Below, one piece after another: positions 26,409-35,625 of a DNA stretch of 64,000 bases. This DNA comes from Gemmataceae bacterium. GTDB taxonomy: Bacteria > Planctomycetota > Planctomycetia > Gemmatales > Gemmataceae. The notes beneath the pieces were generated by a model, which was not told where the DNA came from, ran no database searches, and worked only from the letters and a program-made list of their open reading frames with translations. Made by a program: the position numbers and the translations under genes. The stretch covers positions 1 to 64,000 of the forward strand of contig JAIBBI010000007.1 of assembly GCA_019694755.1 (NCBI GenBank), written 5' to 3'. Every line of letters begins with the position of its first letter. Within the stretch, counting starts at the first letter, position 1.

Positions 26409-27314
26409 ATGGACATCGTCACAGCAACCCCGGGATCGACCCGCATCGGGTTCATCGGCACCGGCGTCATGGGGCAATCCATGGCCGGTCACCTGCTTCG
26501 GCACGGCTACCCGCTCACCGTGTTTTCGAGGACCCGCTCGAAGGCCGAATCCCTGATTGCTGCCGGCGCCAAGTGGGCTAATTCACCGGCGGAGGTTGCA
26601 AAGGCCTCCGATGTCGTGATCGGGATGGTCAGCCTCCCGGCTGACGTGCGTGAGGTGTTTCTCGGCGAACGGGGCGTGCTCACCTCACTTCGACCCGGCG
26701 GCACAATCATCGACATGGCCACGAGTGAGCCGGCACTCGCGCAGGCAATTGCCGCGGCCGCAGCCGGCCGGGGAATTGCCGCCCTCGATGCTCCTGTCAG
26801 TGGAGGAGACGTTGGCGCAAAAAACGCCACGCTCAGCATCATGGTCGGTGGCGATCCGCAGGCATTTGCGGCCATGAGGCCGATTTTCGAGTGCCTGGGG
26901 AAGACGATCGTATTGCAAGGGCCGGCCGGGGCCGGCCAGCACACGAAAATGGTCAACCAGATCCTGATCGCCGGGGCTTTGAGCGGCGTTTGCGAAGCAA
27001 TGCTCTACGCCCGACGGTCCGGGCTCGACCCCGCCACGGTGCTGCAATCCGTCGGTGGCGGCGCGGCGGCAAGCTGGCAACTCGCCAACCTCGCGCCGCG
27101 GATCATCGACGGCAATTTCGAGCCGGGATTCTTCGCCGAACACTTTGTGAAGGATCTCGGGATCATTCTCGAGGAGGCCCGGGCCATGAATTTCGCGCTG
27201 CCCGTGACCGGCGTGGTAGCCCAACTCTTCAACGCGGTTTTAGGACAGGGCCTCGGTCAAAAGGGAACCCATGCTTTGATGCTCGCCTTGGAGCGGGTCA
27301 ACTCCCGCGGTTGA
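26409..27314 (+). CDS. beta-hydroxyacid dehydrogenase (3-hydroxyisobutyrate dehydrogenase-like)
   Basis: The product of about 301 residues has an N-terminal Rossmann motif GFIGTGVMGQSMAGH, the substrate motif DAPVSGGDVGAKNATLSIMVGG and the catalytic lysine in HTKMVNQIL. It oxidises a beta-hydroxyacid with NAD(P), possibly 3-hydroxyisobutyrate or tartronate semialdehyde. The latter would fit the hydroxypyruvate-isomerase-like gene elsewhere in the window, but that link is weak. The start is uncertain: ATG 26409 or GTG 26403, with GAGGTGG only a few bases upstream. Its end overlaps the converging cytochrome gene by 17 bases. Confidence 0.87.
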   Translation: MDIVTATPGSTRIGFIGTGVMGQSMAGHLLRHGYPLTVFSRTRSKAESLIAAGAKWANSPAEVAKASDVVIGMVSLPADVREVFLGERGVLTSLRPGGTIIDMATSEPALAQAIAAAAAGRGIAALDAPVSGGDVGAKNATLSIMVGGDPQAFAAMRPIFECLGKTIVLQGPAGAGQHTKMVNQILIAGALSGVCEAMLYARRSGLDPATVLQSVGGGAAASWQLANLAPRIIDGNFEPGFFAEHFVKDLGIILEEARAMNFALPVTGVVAQLFNAVLGQGLGQKGTHALMLALERVNSRG

Positions 27315-27786
27315 ACCCGGCCGGGTCGTGCGGATCATCACTTTTCCCGCTCGCAGGCGACGGCTGGTCTTTCGTTTTGCCGTCCGACGGCGGAGCTTTT
27401 CCCTCGGCCGCGACCATCCTGGCCCACTCGTGAAGGTTGCGGTACGCGGGGGCCGTCGTGTCCTTGAGGCTCGGGCGCGTCTGGCCCCCGTGAGCTGTCA
27501 GAGACTTCACAAGCAATGGGCTCTTTTCCGGCGCGGCCCGGTCAATCTGCCGCAGGGAAGCGGCCAGGTTTGTCTGGCCGGTTTCGGGGGGCAACGACCG
27601 GCCCGGAGCCCCACGGCGCAGGCTGAAGTTGCCTGGCTTTTCGCCGGCATGACAGGCGACGCAGGCATTGAACAGGAACGGCTGGACTTTGGTCCCGAAT
27701 AATCGCATGGCATCCGGGCCGCAATCGACCGGAGCCGGGTCGGCGGCCAGAATCAGCGGCAGCAGAAGTAAGACGGAGAAACGCAT
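27298..27786 (-). CDS. small secreted c-type cytochrome, PSCyt1-like
   Basis: This 162-residue protein has a signal peptide (MRFSVLLLLPLILAA). A single heme motif CVACH is at 42-46, in a context (LFGTKVQPFLFNACVACH, then GNFSLRR) typical of the planctomycete cytochrome C domain PSCyt1. Full-length relatives carry PSD/PSCyt2 domains; here only the heme segment and a low-complexity polar tail (PPSDGKTKDQPSPASGKS) exist. The partner enzyme is not nearby. The ATG at 27786 is chosen because the signal peptide starts there. Confidence 0.85.
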   Translation of the reverse strand: MRFSVLLLLPLILAADPAPVDCGPDAMRLFGTKVQPFLFNACVACHAGEKPGNFSLRRGAPGRSLPPETGQTNLAASLRQIDRAAPEKSPLLVKSLTAHGGQTRPSLKDTTAPAYRNLHEWARMVAAEGKAPPSDGKTKDQPSPASGKSDDPHDPAGFNRGS

Positions 27787-27906
27787 TGCCGGCTCATATC
27801 CGCCCTCAATCCCACTTGTCAAGTTAGGGTTCGCACGGGACCGGACTGGCTGCAAATCGCACGCCTCTTATACCAATAGTCTCCGGATACTTCACGAGAC
27901 CTGTGC

Positions 27907-30867
27907 ATGGAGACCGACCGCGACGACCTTGTTCGCCGGTATGGCCGGGAGATCTTCGCCCGGCTGGATCGTCGCGGGCCCATGGTCTTTTCCCCGGCGT
28001 GGCTCGACGACCTGCTGATGCAGGTGTCGATGAGCGACGAAAACGTCAAGATTCAGCTATTCCGATTCATCGACGCCCTGCCCAACCTGCGCGACGCCGA
28101 CGAAGTCAGCGGGCACCTCAAGGAATACCTCTCGGCCGCCAAAGACCACCTGCCGTGGTGGGGCAGGCTGGGAGTTCGCATGCTTCCCTCCGGCGGGCTG
28201 GGCGGCAGACTGCTTGCCCGGTCAGCCGACAGCAACGCCCGCCGTATGGCACGGAAGTTCATCGCGGGCACGAACGTACCGGAAGCGATCGCCTCGATCA
28301 CGAAACTCCGCAAACGCTCGCTGGCGTTTACCGTCGATCTTCTCGGCGAAGCGACCATTACCGAGGAAGAAGCGGTTCAGTATCAGCAGCAGTATTTCGA
28401 TTTGCTCGACGGGCTATGTCGGGCCGCCCCGACATGGCCGACGGTGGATCGGATCGATGCCGACCCATTCGGCCCGATTCCACGTGTCAATGTTTCGGTG
28501 AAATTGTCTTCGCTCTACAGCCAGTTCGACGCCATCGCTCCGGAGGCCACGAGCGCGGCCGTCCGCGACCGCCTCCGCCCGATTCTGAAGATGGCCCGGC
28601 GATTCGGCGCGTTCGTCAACTTTGACATGGAGCAGTACAGCTTCAAGGCAGTTACCCTGCGAATCTTCCGGGAAATCCTTAGCGAGCCCGAATTTCAGGA
28701 TTGGCCCGACGTCGGGATCGCCATTCAGGCCTATCTGAAAGACACGCCCGGCGACCTTCGCGACTTGTGCGAGTGGGCAAAAAAACGCGGCACTCCCGTC
28801 TGGATCCGGCTCGTGAAAGGAGCTTACTGGGATTTCGAGACCATTACCGCGAAAATGTACGGCTGGCCGATCCCGGTCTACGAACAGAAGCCCGAGACTG
28901 ATGTTTGTTACGAGCAGATGACGCAGTTCCTGCTTGAAAACTACAAAGTCCTGCGCCCTGCGTTCGCCAGCCACAATGTCCGCAGCGTCGCCAACGCCCT
29001 TGCCACCGCCGACAGGCTCGGAATTCCCCAGCGAGGTTTTGAGTTCCAGGCCCTGTACGGCATGGCCGACCCGATCGCGGACGCGCTCGTGGCCATGGGG
29101 CAACGCGTCCGCATGTACACGCCATACGGCCAACTTCTCCCGGGAATGGCGTACCTCGTCCGACGGTTGCTCGAAAATACGTCGAATGAGTCGTTCCTGC
29201 GCATGAGTTTCACAGACAACACCCCTGAGGATGTACTCTTAATGAACCCCTCAGCCAAAGTGTCCGACCGGAAGCCTCGCAAACCAGTGCAGGCGGATTT
29301 CGTCAACGAGCCGCTCACCGACTTTGCAGAAGAGAGCAAGCGGGCCGCCATGCTGGCCGGGCTGAAAGCCGTGGAGGCCCAACTGGGGCGAAAGTACCCG
29401 CTGGTGATCGGTGGCAAGCGCGTCGAAACGACAAACTGGCTGACATCGGTGAATCCGTCGCGGACGTCGCAGGTCGTCGGCCTGGCAGCTCGGGCATCGG
29501 CCGAGCAGGCGAAGCAGGCTGTCGAGGCGGCCAGGAAGGCGTTCGACACCTGGCGTGACGTGCCCGCCCGGGAACGGGCAGATTACCTGTTCAAGATGGC
29601 CAACCTTGTCCGGGCGCGGACGTTTGAATGGGCGGCCTGGATTGTCTATGAGAGCGGAAAGAACTGGCGCGAAGCGGATATGGAGGTCGGCGAGTGCATC
29701 GATTTCCTCGAATATTACGGCAAGGAAATGCTCCGGCTCAGCGACTGGGACCGCCGGGAGATTCCGGGCGAGGACAACACTTACGTCTACGAGCCGCGCG
29801 GAGTCACGGTCGTCATTGCGCCTTGGAACTTCCCGCTCGCGATCATTACGGGCATGGCGTCGGCCGCAATCGTGACCGGTAACACCGTCATCCTTAAGCC
29901 GGCCGAGCAGTCGCCCTGTATCGGAGCGAAGATTCAGGAACTGTGCGAAGCGGTCAACCTTCCGCCGGGCGTGTGCAACTATCTGCCCGGCGACGGGGAA
30001 GAAATCGGGCCGACTCTCGTCGAACATCCCGATGTCGCTGTCATTGCATTTACCGGTTCGCAGACGGTTGGCACTTTGATCAACGCCCAGGCAGCGCGGA
30101 CGCCCGTAGGCCAGGATCACGTGAAGAAGGTCATTGCCGAGATGGGCGGCAAGAATGCCACTATCATCGACAGCGATGCAGACCTCGATGAGGCTGTAAA
30201 GGGCGTGGTCGACGGGGCGTTCGGGTATACCGGCCAGAAATGCTCGGCTTGCTCTCGGGCGATCGTTCACGAAAAGGTGTACGACGCATTCGTCCATCGG
30301 GTTGTCGAAGCCACAAAGAGCCTGAAAATCGCACCGTCAGACGATCCGACTTGCAACGTCGGCCCGCTGATCGACGAAGACTCCCGTAAACGGGTCCTGA
30401 GTTACGTCGAAAAGGGCAAAGCCGAGGCCAAACTGATTTACGCGGGTGATCCCGGGCCACTGAAAGACCAGGGAACGTTTGTCGGGCCACACGTATTCTC
30501 CGACGTGAGCCCGAGTGCCATCATTGCACAAGAGGAGATCTTCGGCCCGGTGGTGGCCGTCATCAAAGCCAAAGACTTCGACGACGCGCTGGCCATTGCC
30601 AACAACGTTAACTACGCTCTGACCGGGGCAGTTTATTCGCGGTCTCCGGCGAACATCGAGCGGGCGAAGCGTCGGTTTCGGGTCGGCAACCTCTACATCA
30701 ACCGGAAATGCACCGGGGCCTACGTTTGCCGGCAGCCGTTCGGCGGGTTCAAGATGTCCGGCATCGGCTCCAAGGCCGGGGGGCCGGAGTACCTCCAGCA
30801 ATTCATGGTCCCGCGGACCATCACAGAAAACACGATGCGCCGCGGCTTCGCCCCCACGACCGGCTGA
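27907..30867 (+). CDS. putA: bifunctional proline dehydrogenase / L-glutamate gamma-semialdehyde dehydrogenase
   Basis: A 986-residue PutA without the N-terminal DNA-binding domain of enterobacterial PutA. Residues to about 430 form the FAD-dependent proline dehydrogenase barrel (FTVDLLGEATITEEEA, NVSVKLSSLYSQFD, LVKGAYWD, YTPYGQLLPGMAYLVRRLLENTSN). Residues from about 460 are the NAD-dependent aldehyde dehydrogenase with E745 (AEMGGKN) and catalytic C779 (GQKCSACSR). It oxidises proline to glutamate in two steps with channelled intermediate. It lies divergent from the small cytochrome and 14 bases before folP. Confidence 0.95.
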   Translation: METDRDDLVRRYGREIFARLDRRGPMVFSPAWLDDLLMQVSMSDENVKIQLFRFIDALPNLRDADEVSGHLKEYLSAAKDHLPWWGRLGVRMLPSGGLGGRLLARSADSNARRMARKFIAGTNVPEAIASITKLRKRSLAFTVDLLGEATITEEEAVQYQQQYFDLLDGLCRAAPTWPTVDRIDADPFGPIPRVNVSVKLSSLYSQFDAIAPEATSAAVRDRLRPILKMARRFGAFVNFDMEQYSFKAVTLRIFREILSEPEFQDWPDVGIAIQAYLKDTPGDLRDLCEWAKKRGTPVWIRLVKGAYWDFETITAKMYGWPIPVYEQKPETDVCYEQMTQFLLENYKVLRPAFASHNVRSVANALATADRLGIPQRGFEFQALYGMADPIADALVAMGQRVRMYTPYGQLLPGMAYLVRRLLENTSNESFLRMSFTDNTPEDVLLMNPSAKVSDRKPRKPVQADFVNEPLTDFAEESKRAAMLAGLKAVEAQLGRKYPLVIGGKRVETTNWLTSVNPSRTSQVVGLAARASAEQAKQAVEAARKAFDTWRDVPARERADYLFKMANLVRARTFEWAAWIVYESGKNWREADMEVGECIDFLEYYGKEMLRLSDWDRREIPGEDNTYVYEPRGVTVVIAPWNFPLAIITGMASAAIVTGNTVILKPAEQSPCIGAKIQELCEAVNLPPGVCNYLPGDGEEIGPTLVEHPDVAVIAFTGSQTVGTLINAQAARTPVGQDHVKKVIAEMGGKNATIIDSDADLDEAVKGVVDGAFGYTGQKCSACSRAIVHEKVYDAFVHRVVEATKSLKIAPSDDPTCNVGPLIDEDSRKRVLSYVEKGKAEAKLIYAGDPGPLKDQGTFVGPHVFSDVSPSAIIAQEEIFGPVVAVIKAKDFDDALAIANNVNYALTGAVYSRSPANIERAKRRFRVGNLYINRKCTGAYVCRQPFGGFKMSGIGSKAGGPEYLQQFMVPRTITENTMRRGFAPTTG

Positions 30868-30881
30868 CGGCAAAGGTCCGC

Positions 30882-31703
30882 ATGGAATGGCGAAGTCACG
30901 TCCGTAAGTTTGACCTGACCCGTCCATTGGTCATGGGGATCGTCAACGTCACGCCCGATAGTTTTTCCGACGGCGGGCGAGACACGGAAGCGGCCGTCGG
31001 GCACGCCCTGAAGTTGATCGACGACGGGGCGGACATTCTCGATATTGGCGGCGAATCGACTCGCCCCGGTGCTCAGCCGGTCCCGCCCGACGTGGAACTC
31101 CGGCGAGTCATCCCCGTAATTGAACGACTTGTTGCCAGAATTCAGATTCCAATTTCTGTCGATACTTCCAAGCCGCTCGTGGCTCGGGCGGCCGTCGCAG
31201 CCGGGGCCGAGATCATTAACGACGTGGCTGGTCTGCGCGATACCGGCATGGTCGAGGTAGTCCGATCTACCGGCGCTGCCTGCATCGTCATGCACATGCA
31301 AGGCACGCCGGTCACGATGCAGGACGATCCGAAGTACGATGATGTCGTTGCCGAAGTTCGGTCGTACTTCCTTGATAGATTTCAGTCGCTATCTCGCGAC
31401 GGTGTCGCGCCCGAGCGGATCATGTTCGATCCCGGTATTGGATTCGGGAAGAGATCGCATCACAACTGGCAATTGATCGCCGGCCTGAGCCAACTTTCCG
31501 GTTGCGGTCGACCGCTCTGCCTCGGAGTTTCCCGCAAGGGGTTCCTTGGTAAGGATAGGGCGCCCAAAGGCCGGATGGTGGCAGGCATCGCAGTCGCCCT
31601 TCACGGTATCGCCCGGAACAGCGTCCAAGTGATACGGACTCATGACGTCCGCGAGACTCGCGACGCAGTCGACGCCTGGTATCAAATCGAGGCCAACCAA
31701 TGA
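30882..31703 (+). CDS. folP: dihydropteroate synthase
   Basis: This 273-residue enzyme joins p-aminobenzoate to hydroxymethyl-dihydropterin pyrophosphate in folate synthesis. The family motifs MGIVNVTPDSFSDGG, DIGGESTRPGA, ISVDTSKPLVARAAV, INDVAGL, CIVMHMQGTP, DPGIGFGKR and LGVSRKGFLG are all present. The ATG at 30882 lies 14 bases after putA; the longer upstream frame is a shadow of putA. Its TGA overlaps the ATG of proA (ATGA). A DHPS-like paralog of a different family lies at 44.8-46.1 kb. Confidence 0.95.
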   Translation: MEWRSHVRKFDLTRPLVMGIVNVTPDSFSDGGRDTEAAVGHALKLIDDGADILDIGGESTRPGAQPVPPDVELRRVIPVIERLVARIQIPISVDTSKPLVARAAVAAGAEIINDVAGLRDTGMVEVVRSTGAACIVMHMQGTPVTMQDDPKYDDVVAEVRSYFLDRFQSLSRDGVAPERIMFDPGIGFGKRSHHNWQLIAGLSQLSGCGRPLCLGVSRKGFLGKDRAPKGRMVAGIAVALHGIARNSVQVIRTHDVRETRDAVDAWYQIEANQ

Positions 31704-32956
31704 CGCTCGATCGCTATTGCGAAGAATTGGCATTTCGGGCGCGAAAGGCAGGTCGGTTTCTGGCTAATTCCCCGCCCGGGGCCAAGAACGCATTTCTCGC
31801 GAGACTTGCCGACGGATTGAACTCCACGCAATCGCGGATCATGGAGGCCAATGGTCAAGATGTGGCCGCGGCCGACGAGAATGGACTCTCGTCGGCCCAG
31901 ATTGATCGATTGCGTCTGACACCGGACCGGATCCGAACAATGGCGGACGGCGTACGGCAAGTCATGGGCCTCCCCGAACCCATTGGACGTGTCCTGTCGT
32001 CCACGGTCCAACCGAGCGGCCTGCGTATCGACAAGATCAGCGTTCCGCTGGGCGTGATTCTGTTCATTTACGAGTCACGGCCCAACGTCACGGTCGACGC
32101 AGCGGCCCTTGCCGTGAAATCGGGAAATGCCATCATTCTGCGTGGCGGCAAGGAAGCAGTTCATTCGAATCAAGCTCTGGCTCGCATCGTATCCGAGTCG
32201 CTGGCGGCCGCCGGGATCGACCCCGATGCCGTCCAACTCGTCGATACTCCGGATCGCGCCGCCGTGGACCATCTCTTGCATCAGGAGAAATACATCGATC
32301 TGGCAATCCCCCGCGGGGGCTACGAACTGATCACCCGGGTTGTCCGCGAGGCCCGCATGCCGGTTATGAAGCACTTTCAGGGCATCTGTCACGTGTACGT
32401 CGAGGCGTCGGCCGACCAAGGCATCGCCCGTGATATAGTCGTCAACGCCAAATGCAGCCGCCCCGGGGTGTGCAACGCGGCCGAGTGCATGCTCGTCGAT
32501 GAGGCAATTGCCGACGAGTTTCTCCCGAAAGTCGCCGGGGCGTTGACTGATCGCGGCGTGGAACTTTGCGGGTGCCCTCAAACGTGCAAGATCGTGCCCT
32601 CGGCGAAGCCCGCCAGCGACGAAGATTTCGCCACGGAGTACCTGGCCCTCGTGATGAATGTCCGGGTGGTCTCATCGATCGAAGAGGCCATCGGCCACAT
32701 CGCACGTTACGGCACCGGCCACTCGGAAGCGATCATCACGAAGTCGCTCGCCGCTGCACGGCGTTTCACCAGCGTTGTCGACGCGGCTGCGGTTTTCGTA
32801 AACGCCAGCACGAGGTTCCACGACGGCTTCGAGTTCGGATTGGGTGCGGAAATCGGCATCAGTACCGATAAGTTCCACGCCCGGGGCCCGTGCGGGCTGA
32901 ATGAGTTGACGAGTTACAAGTACGTAGTGTATGGCGACGGCCAGACGCGCGGCTGA
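31700..32956 (+). CDS. proA: gamma-glutamyl phosphate reductase
   Basis: ProA reduces gamma-glutamyl phosphate to glutamate semialdehyde for proline synthesis. The 418-residue aldehyde-dehydrogenase-fold protein has the catalytic cysteine C258 in RPGVCNAAECMLVDE, the VILFIYESRPNVTVDAA segment, and a normal C terminus (GLNELTSYKYVVYGDGQ). It overlaps folP by four bases. No proB is nearby. It lies close to putA, which runs proline metabolism in the other direction. Confidence 0.95.
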   Translation: MTLDRYCEELAFRARKAGRFLANSPPGAKNAFLARLADGLNSTQSRIMEANGQDVAAADENGLSSAQIDRLRLTPDRIRTMADGVRQVMGLPEPIGRVLSSTVQPSGLRIDKISVPLGVILFIYESRPNVTVDAAALAVKSGNAIILRGGKEAVHSNQALARIVSESLAAAGIDPDAVQLVDTPDRAAVDHLLHQEKYIDLAIPRGGYELITRVVREARMPVMKHFQGICHVYVEASADQGIARDIVVNAKCSRPGVCNAAECMLVDEAIADEFLPKVAGALTDRGVELCGCPQTCKIVPSAKPASDEDFATEYLALVMNVRVVSSIEEAIGHIARYGTGHSEAIITKSLAAARRFTSVVDAAAVFVNASTRFHDGFEFGLGAEIGISTDKFHARGPCGLNELTSYKYVVYGDGQTRG

Positions 32957-33030
32957 AGTCGGGCGGGGGCCCTGACCGATACGAAGCGAATCAGGGAAGG
33001 CTCAGTCGTGGAAGTCTGGGGGATCTGAAA

Positions 33031-33726
33031 ATGCCAGGATGGCACAAAATCGCGTGGGCCGCCGTCCTTTTGGCCGGCTGCCAATCGACGAAGAAAGTCC
33101 CCTACTCCGACAATCCGCTGTTGCTGAGCCGCGAACCGTTGTCGCAACCGGCCGCACCGATCAAGCCGCCGGACGTCGCCAAATCCAAGACCGCGTCGCC
33201 GGCGAGCAGCGCTCGCCAATCATTCTCAGACTCTGCCAAGCAAGGGCCTGTGCTCCCGACTGTCACACCAGCCCCGGTCGCGCCTGTTCGGCCCGCTGTC
33301 CAACAGGTATCCGCCGTCACGCCGCCGCCGGCCCCTGCGCCGGCAACGCCTCCGCTCCCCGTCTTCGTACCCGCGCCCGCGCCGGCATTGCCGCCCGTGC
33401 CCGTCGTGAAACCAGCGAGCGAGAGCGTCATCAATTCAGGCACGTACGGCCACGACTCCAACTACTCATGGGTGCAGGGCGAGATCGACTTGCACTATCG
33501 TGGCCACAAGGAACTTCGGTTCTGCCCGGTCAGTGAGGACGATCCGATCGGCGGAAAGGTCCGCCTGGTCGACGACCCGCGGCTGGCCGATTTGAAGATG
33601 GGCGACATCGTCCGCATCGAAGGGGAACTGGTCCGCGACGACCCGACTGCCGTTGGCGGCCAGGCCTGCCGATTCCATGTCAAGGACATCAGGATCATAC
33701 AGAAAGCCGGCTCACGGACTCCCTGA
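33031..33726 (+). CDS. lipoprotein with proline-rich spacer and small beta-rich domain
   Basis: A 231-residue protein with lipobox LLAGC (cysteine near 17) and a Pro/Ala/Val-rich spacer over about residues 45-128. The C-terminal domain (SYSWVQGEIDLHYRGHKELRFC, then KMGDIVRIEGELV and FHVKDIRII) looks like a small beta-barrel. The lipid anchor and spacer suggest the C-terminal domain is displayed away from the membrane. No function is recognisable. It converges on glyA, nine bases away. Confidence 0.8.
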   Translation: MPGWHKIAWAAVLLAGCQSTKKVPYSDNPLLLSREPLSQPAAPIKPPDVAKSKTASPASSARQSFSDSAKQGPVLPTVTPAPVAPVRPAVQQVSAVTPPPAPAPATPPLPVFVPAPAPALPPVPVVKPASESVINSGTYGHDSNYSWVQGEIDLHYRGHKELRFCPVSEDDPIGGKVRLVDDPRLADLKMGDIVRIEGELVRDDPTAVGGQACRFHVKDIRIIQKAGSRTP

Positions 33727-33735
33727 TGTTTGCGG

Positions 33736-34977
33736 TCAGGCTTCCGTCGGAGCTGGAAAAGACTTGCCCAGCTCGGCGGCTGCCGCACGGATTTTCGACT
33801 GCAACCCGACGTCATCGGGCGTCGAAAGGATCTCCGCGATCCAGCCGGCGACCTGCCTCATTTCCGGCTCTTTCATACCGCGAGTGGTCAGCGCGGGCGT
33901 GCCGATCCGAATTCCCGACGGGTCCAACGGTGGCCGGGGGTCGAACGGGATCATGTTCTTGTTGACGGTAATCCCGGCCGCATCGAGAGCCTTCTCGGCC
34001 ACTTTTCCCGTGACGCCACGGGAGTTCACGTCGACCAGTAACAGGTGGTTGTCGGTACCGCCGCTGACGATTCGGAATCCCGCCTTCTGAAGCTCCTCGG
34101 CCACGACCTTGGCGTTGGTCAATGTCTGTTCCATGTACTCCCGGAACTCGGGCCGCAGGGCCTCACCAAATGCGACCGCCTTGGCGGCGACGACGTGCAT
34201 CAGCGGGCCACCTTGAATCCCCGGAAACACCGCCGAATTGACCTTCTGCCCCCAGGCCTCCTTACACAGGACGAATCCGCTACGGGGCCCGCGAAGGGTC
34301 TTATGGGTCGTCGACGTGACGAAGTCGGCATGCGGGACGGGATCCGGATGGAGCTTCGCCGCGACCAGGCCGGAGATGTGTGCCATGTCTACCATCAGAA
34401 GCGCGCCGACTTCCCGGCTGATCTCGGCGAACTTTGCGAAATCAATGAACCGCGGGTACGCGCTCGCGCCGGCAATGATCATCTTCGGTTTGTGTTCGCG
34501 GGCCTGAGCGGCTACGACATCAAAGTCAATCCGTTCGTCGGATTGCGATACCTGATAGTGGACCACCTTGAAGTACTTGCCCGAGAAGTTGAGCCGCATG
34601 CCGTGCGTCAGGTGGCCACCGTGGGCGAGGTCCATACCGAGGATCGTGTCCCCGGGGTTCAGCGCGGCGAGGTACACCGACATGTTGGCCTGTGCACCCG
34701 AGTGCGGCTGCACGTTGGCGCGTTCGGCGCCATAAAGTGCAAGGACACGCTGGATCGCGAGCTTCTCGATCTCGTCGACGAACTCGCAACCGCCGTAATA
34801 CCGCTTGCCGGGATAACCTTCGGCATATTTGTTTGTGAGCGCCGACCCCTGGCATGCCATGACGGCCGCACTCGTGTAATTCTCCGAGGCGATCATCTCA
34901 AGGCCGGTCTGCTGCCGGCGACGCTCGCCCTGAATGGCTTCGAAGACGGCCGGGTCCTGGCGTTCGAGTATGTTCAT
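33736..34977 (-). CDS. glyA: serine hydroxymethyltransferase
   Basis: GlyA interconverts serine and glycine while charging tetrahydrofolate with a one-carbon unit. The 413-residue fold-type I PLP enzyme has [11 protein letters not shown], the PLP aspartate in [14 protein letters not shown], and K226 in [14 protein letters not shown]. The C-terminal [28 protein letters not shown] segment is standard. Its ATG overlaps the stop of the upstream HAD gene (ATGA on the minus strand), so the two form an operon. Confidence 0.96.
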   Translation of the reverse strand: MNILERQDPAVFEAIQGERRRQQTGLEMIASENYTSAAVMACQGSALTNKYAEGYPGKRYYGGCEFVDEIEKLAIQRVLALYGAERANVQPHSGAQANMSVYLAALNPGDTILGMDLAHGGHLTHGMRLNFSGKYFKVVHYQVSQSDERIDFDVVAAQAREHKPKMIIAGASAYPRFIDFAKFAEISREVGALLMVDMAHISGLVAAKLHPDPVPHADFVTSTTHKTLRGPRSGFVLCKEAWGQKVNSAVFPGIQGGPLMHVVAAKAVAFGEALRPEFREYMEQTLTNAKVVAEELQKAGFRIVSGGTDNHLLLVDVNSRGVTGKVAEKALDAAGITVNKNMIPFDPRPPLDPSGIRIGTPALTTRGMKEPEMRQVAGWIAEILSTPDDVGLQSKIRAAAAELGKSFPAPTEA

Positions 34978-35582
34978 GCGAGGTTTACCCCCAGGCGATT
35001 GAGTTCCAACATTAGGTTAGTACCCGGGCGGTACACGATGCCGCGGATTCCGGCCGATTCCGCGCCGGCCACGTTTGCGGGCAAATCGTCGACGAATACT
35101 GCCTCGTCCGGCGAGCATTCGGCGAGGCCAAGGCAGTATTCGAAAAACGGCGCATCCGGCTTTCGCACTCCCGCCTTCCAGCTCATACCGAGGGCATGAA
35201 AATGCCGGAGATGCTCGTCGAAAGTCCGACAGAAATGCTCGGCATGCAATTCGTTGGTATTGCTTGCCAGAACGAGGCGATATCGGCGTGCCAGTGATGG
35301 AAGCAACTCGAGGATCGGTGTGTTCGGCGTAAAGATATCGACGAACTCACTCTGCAAATCGTCAAGGGGCCCGGAATAGCCGATCAGTTCTCGCACCTGG
35401 CTCAAGAACTCCATGCCGGTGATTCGCCCGCTCTCGAAATCACGTTCCAGTGATCCGTCGTAAATCGCCCGGAGCATATCTCCATCGGACATGGCCGCCC
35501 GTGCTGCAAACCGGCGGGTCGCCCGGCGATGATCGAAATAACCGAGGACGTTCCCGAAATCGAACAACAGGGCGCGGATCAT
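34974..35582 (-). CDS. HAD-family hydrolase (YihX-like)
   Basis: The 202-residue protein is a HAD-IA-type phosphatase. Motif I is FDFGNVLG, so the nucleophile Asp is kept but the usual second Asp is replaced by Gly, as in YihX-type enzymes. Motif II is in [10 protein letters not shown], and the lysine and acidic motifs are K191-type [13 protein letters not shown] and [15 protein letters not shown]. The substrate is not predictable; sugar phosphates are typical. It is the first gene of the HAD-glyA pair. Confidence 0.85.
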   Translation of the reverse strand: MIRALLFDFGNVLGYFDHRRATRRFAARAAMSDGDMLRAIYDGSLERDFESGRITGMEFLSQVRELIGYSGPLDDLQSEFVDIFTPNTPILELLPSLARRYRLVLASNTNELHAEHFCRTFDEHLRHFHALGMSWKAGVRKPDAPFFEYCLGLAECSPDEAVFVDDLPANVAGAESAGIRGIVYRPGTNLMLELNRLGVNLA

Positions 35583-35625
35583 GCCGCACCCCTTGTGTCG
35601 GGGCCAATCGGTCGACAGGTCGACA

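Noticed and set aside
33290-33410. Repetitive CCGGCG-type DNA that might be a repeat array
   Set aside because: It encodes the Pro/Ala-rich spacer of a lipoprotein; units are irregular and not a CRISPR or tandem repeat.
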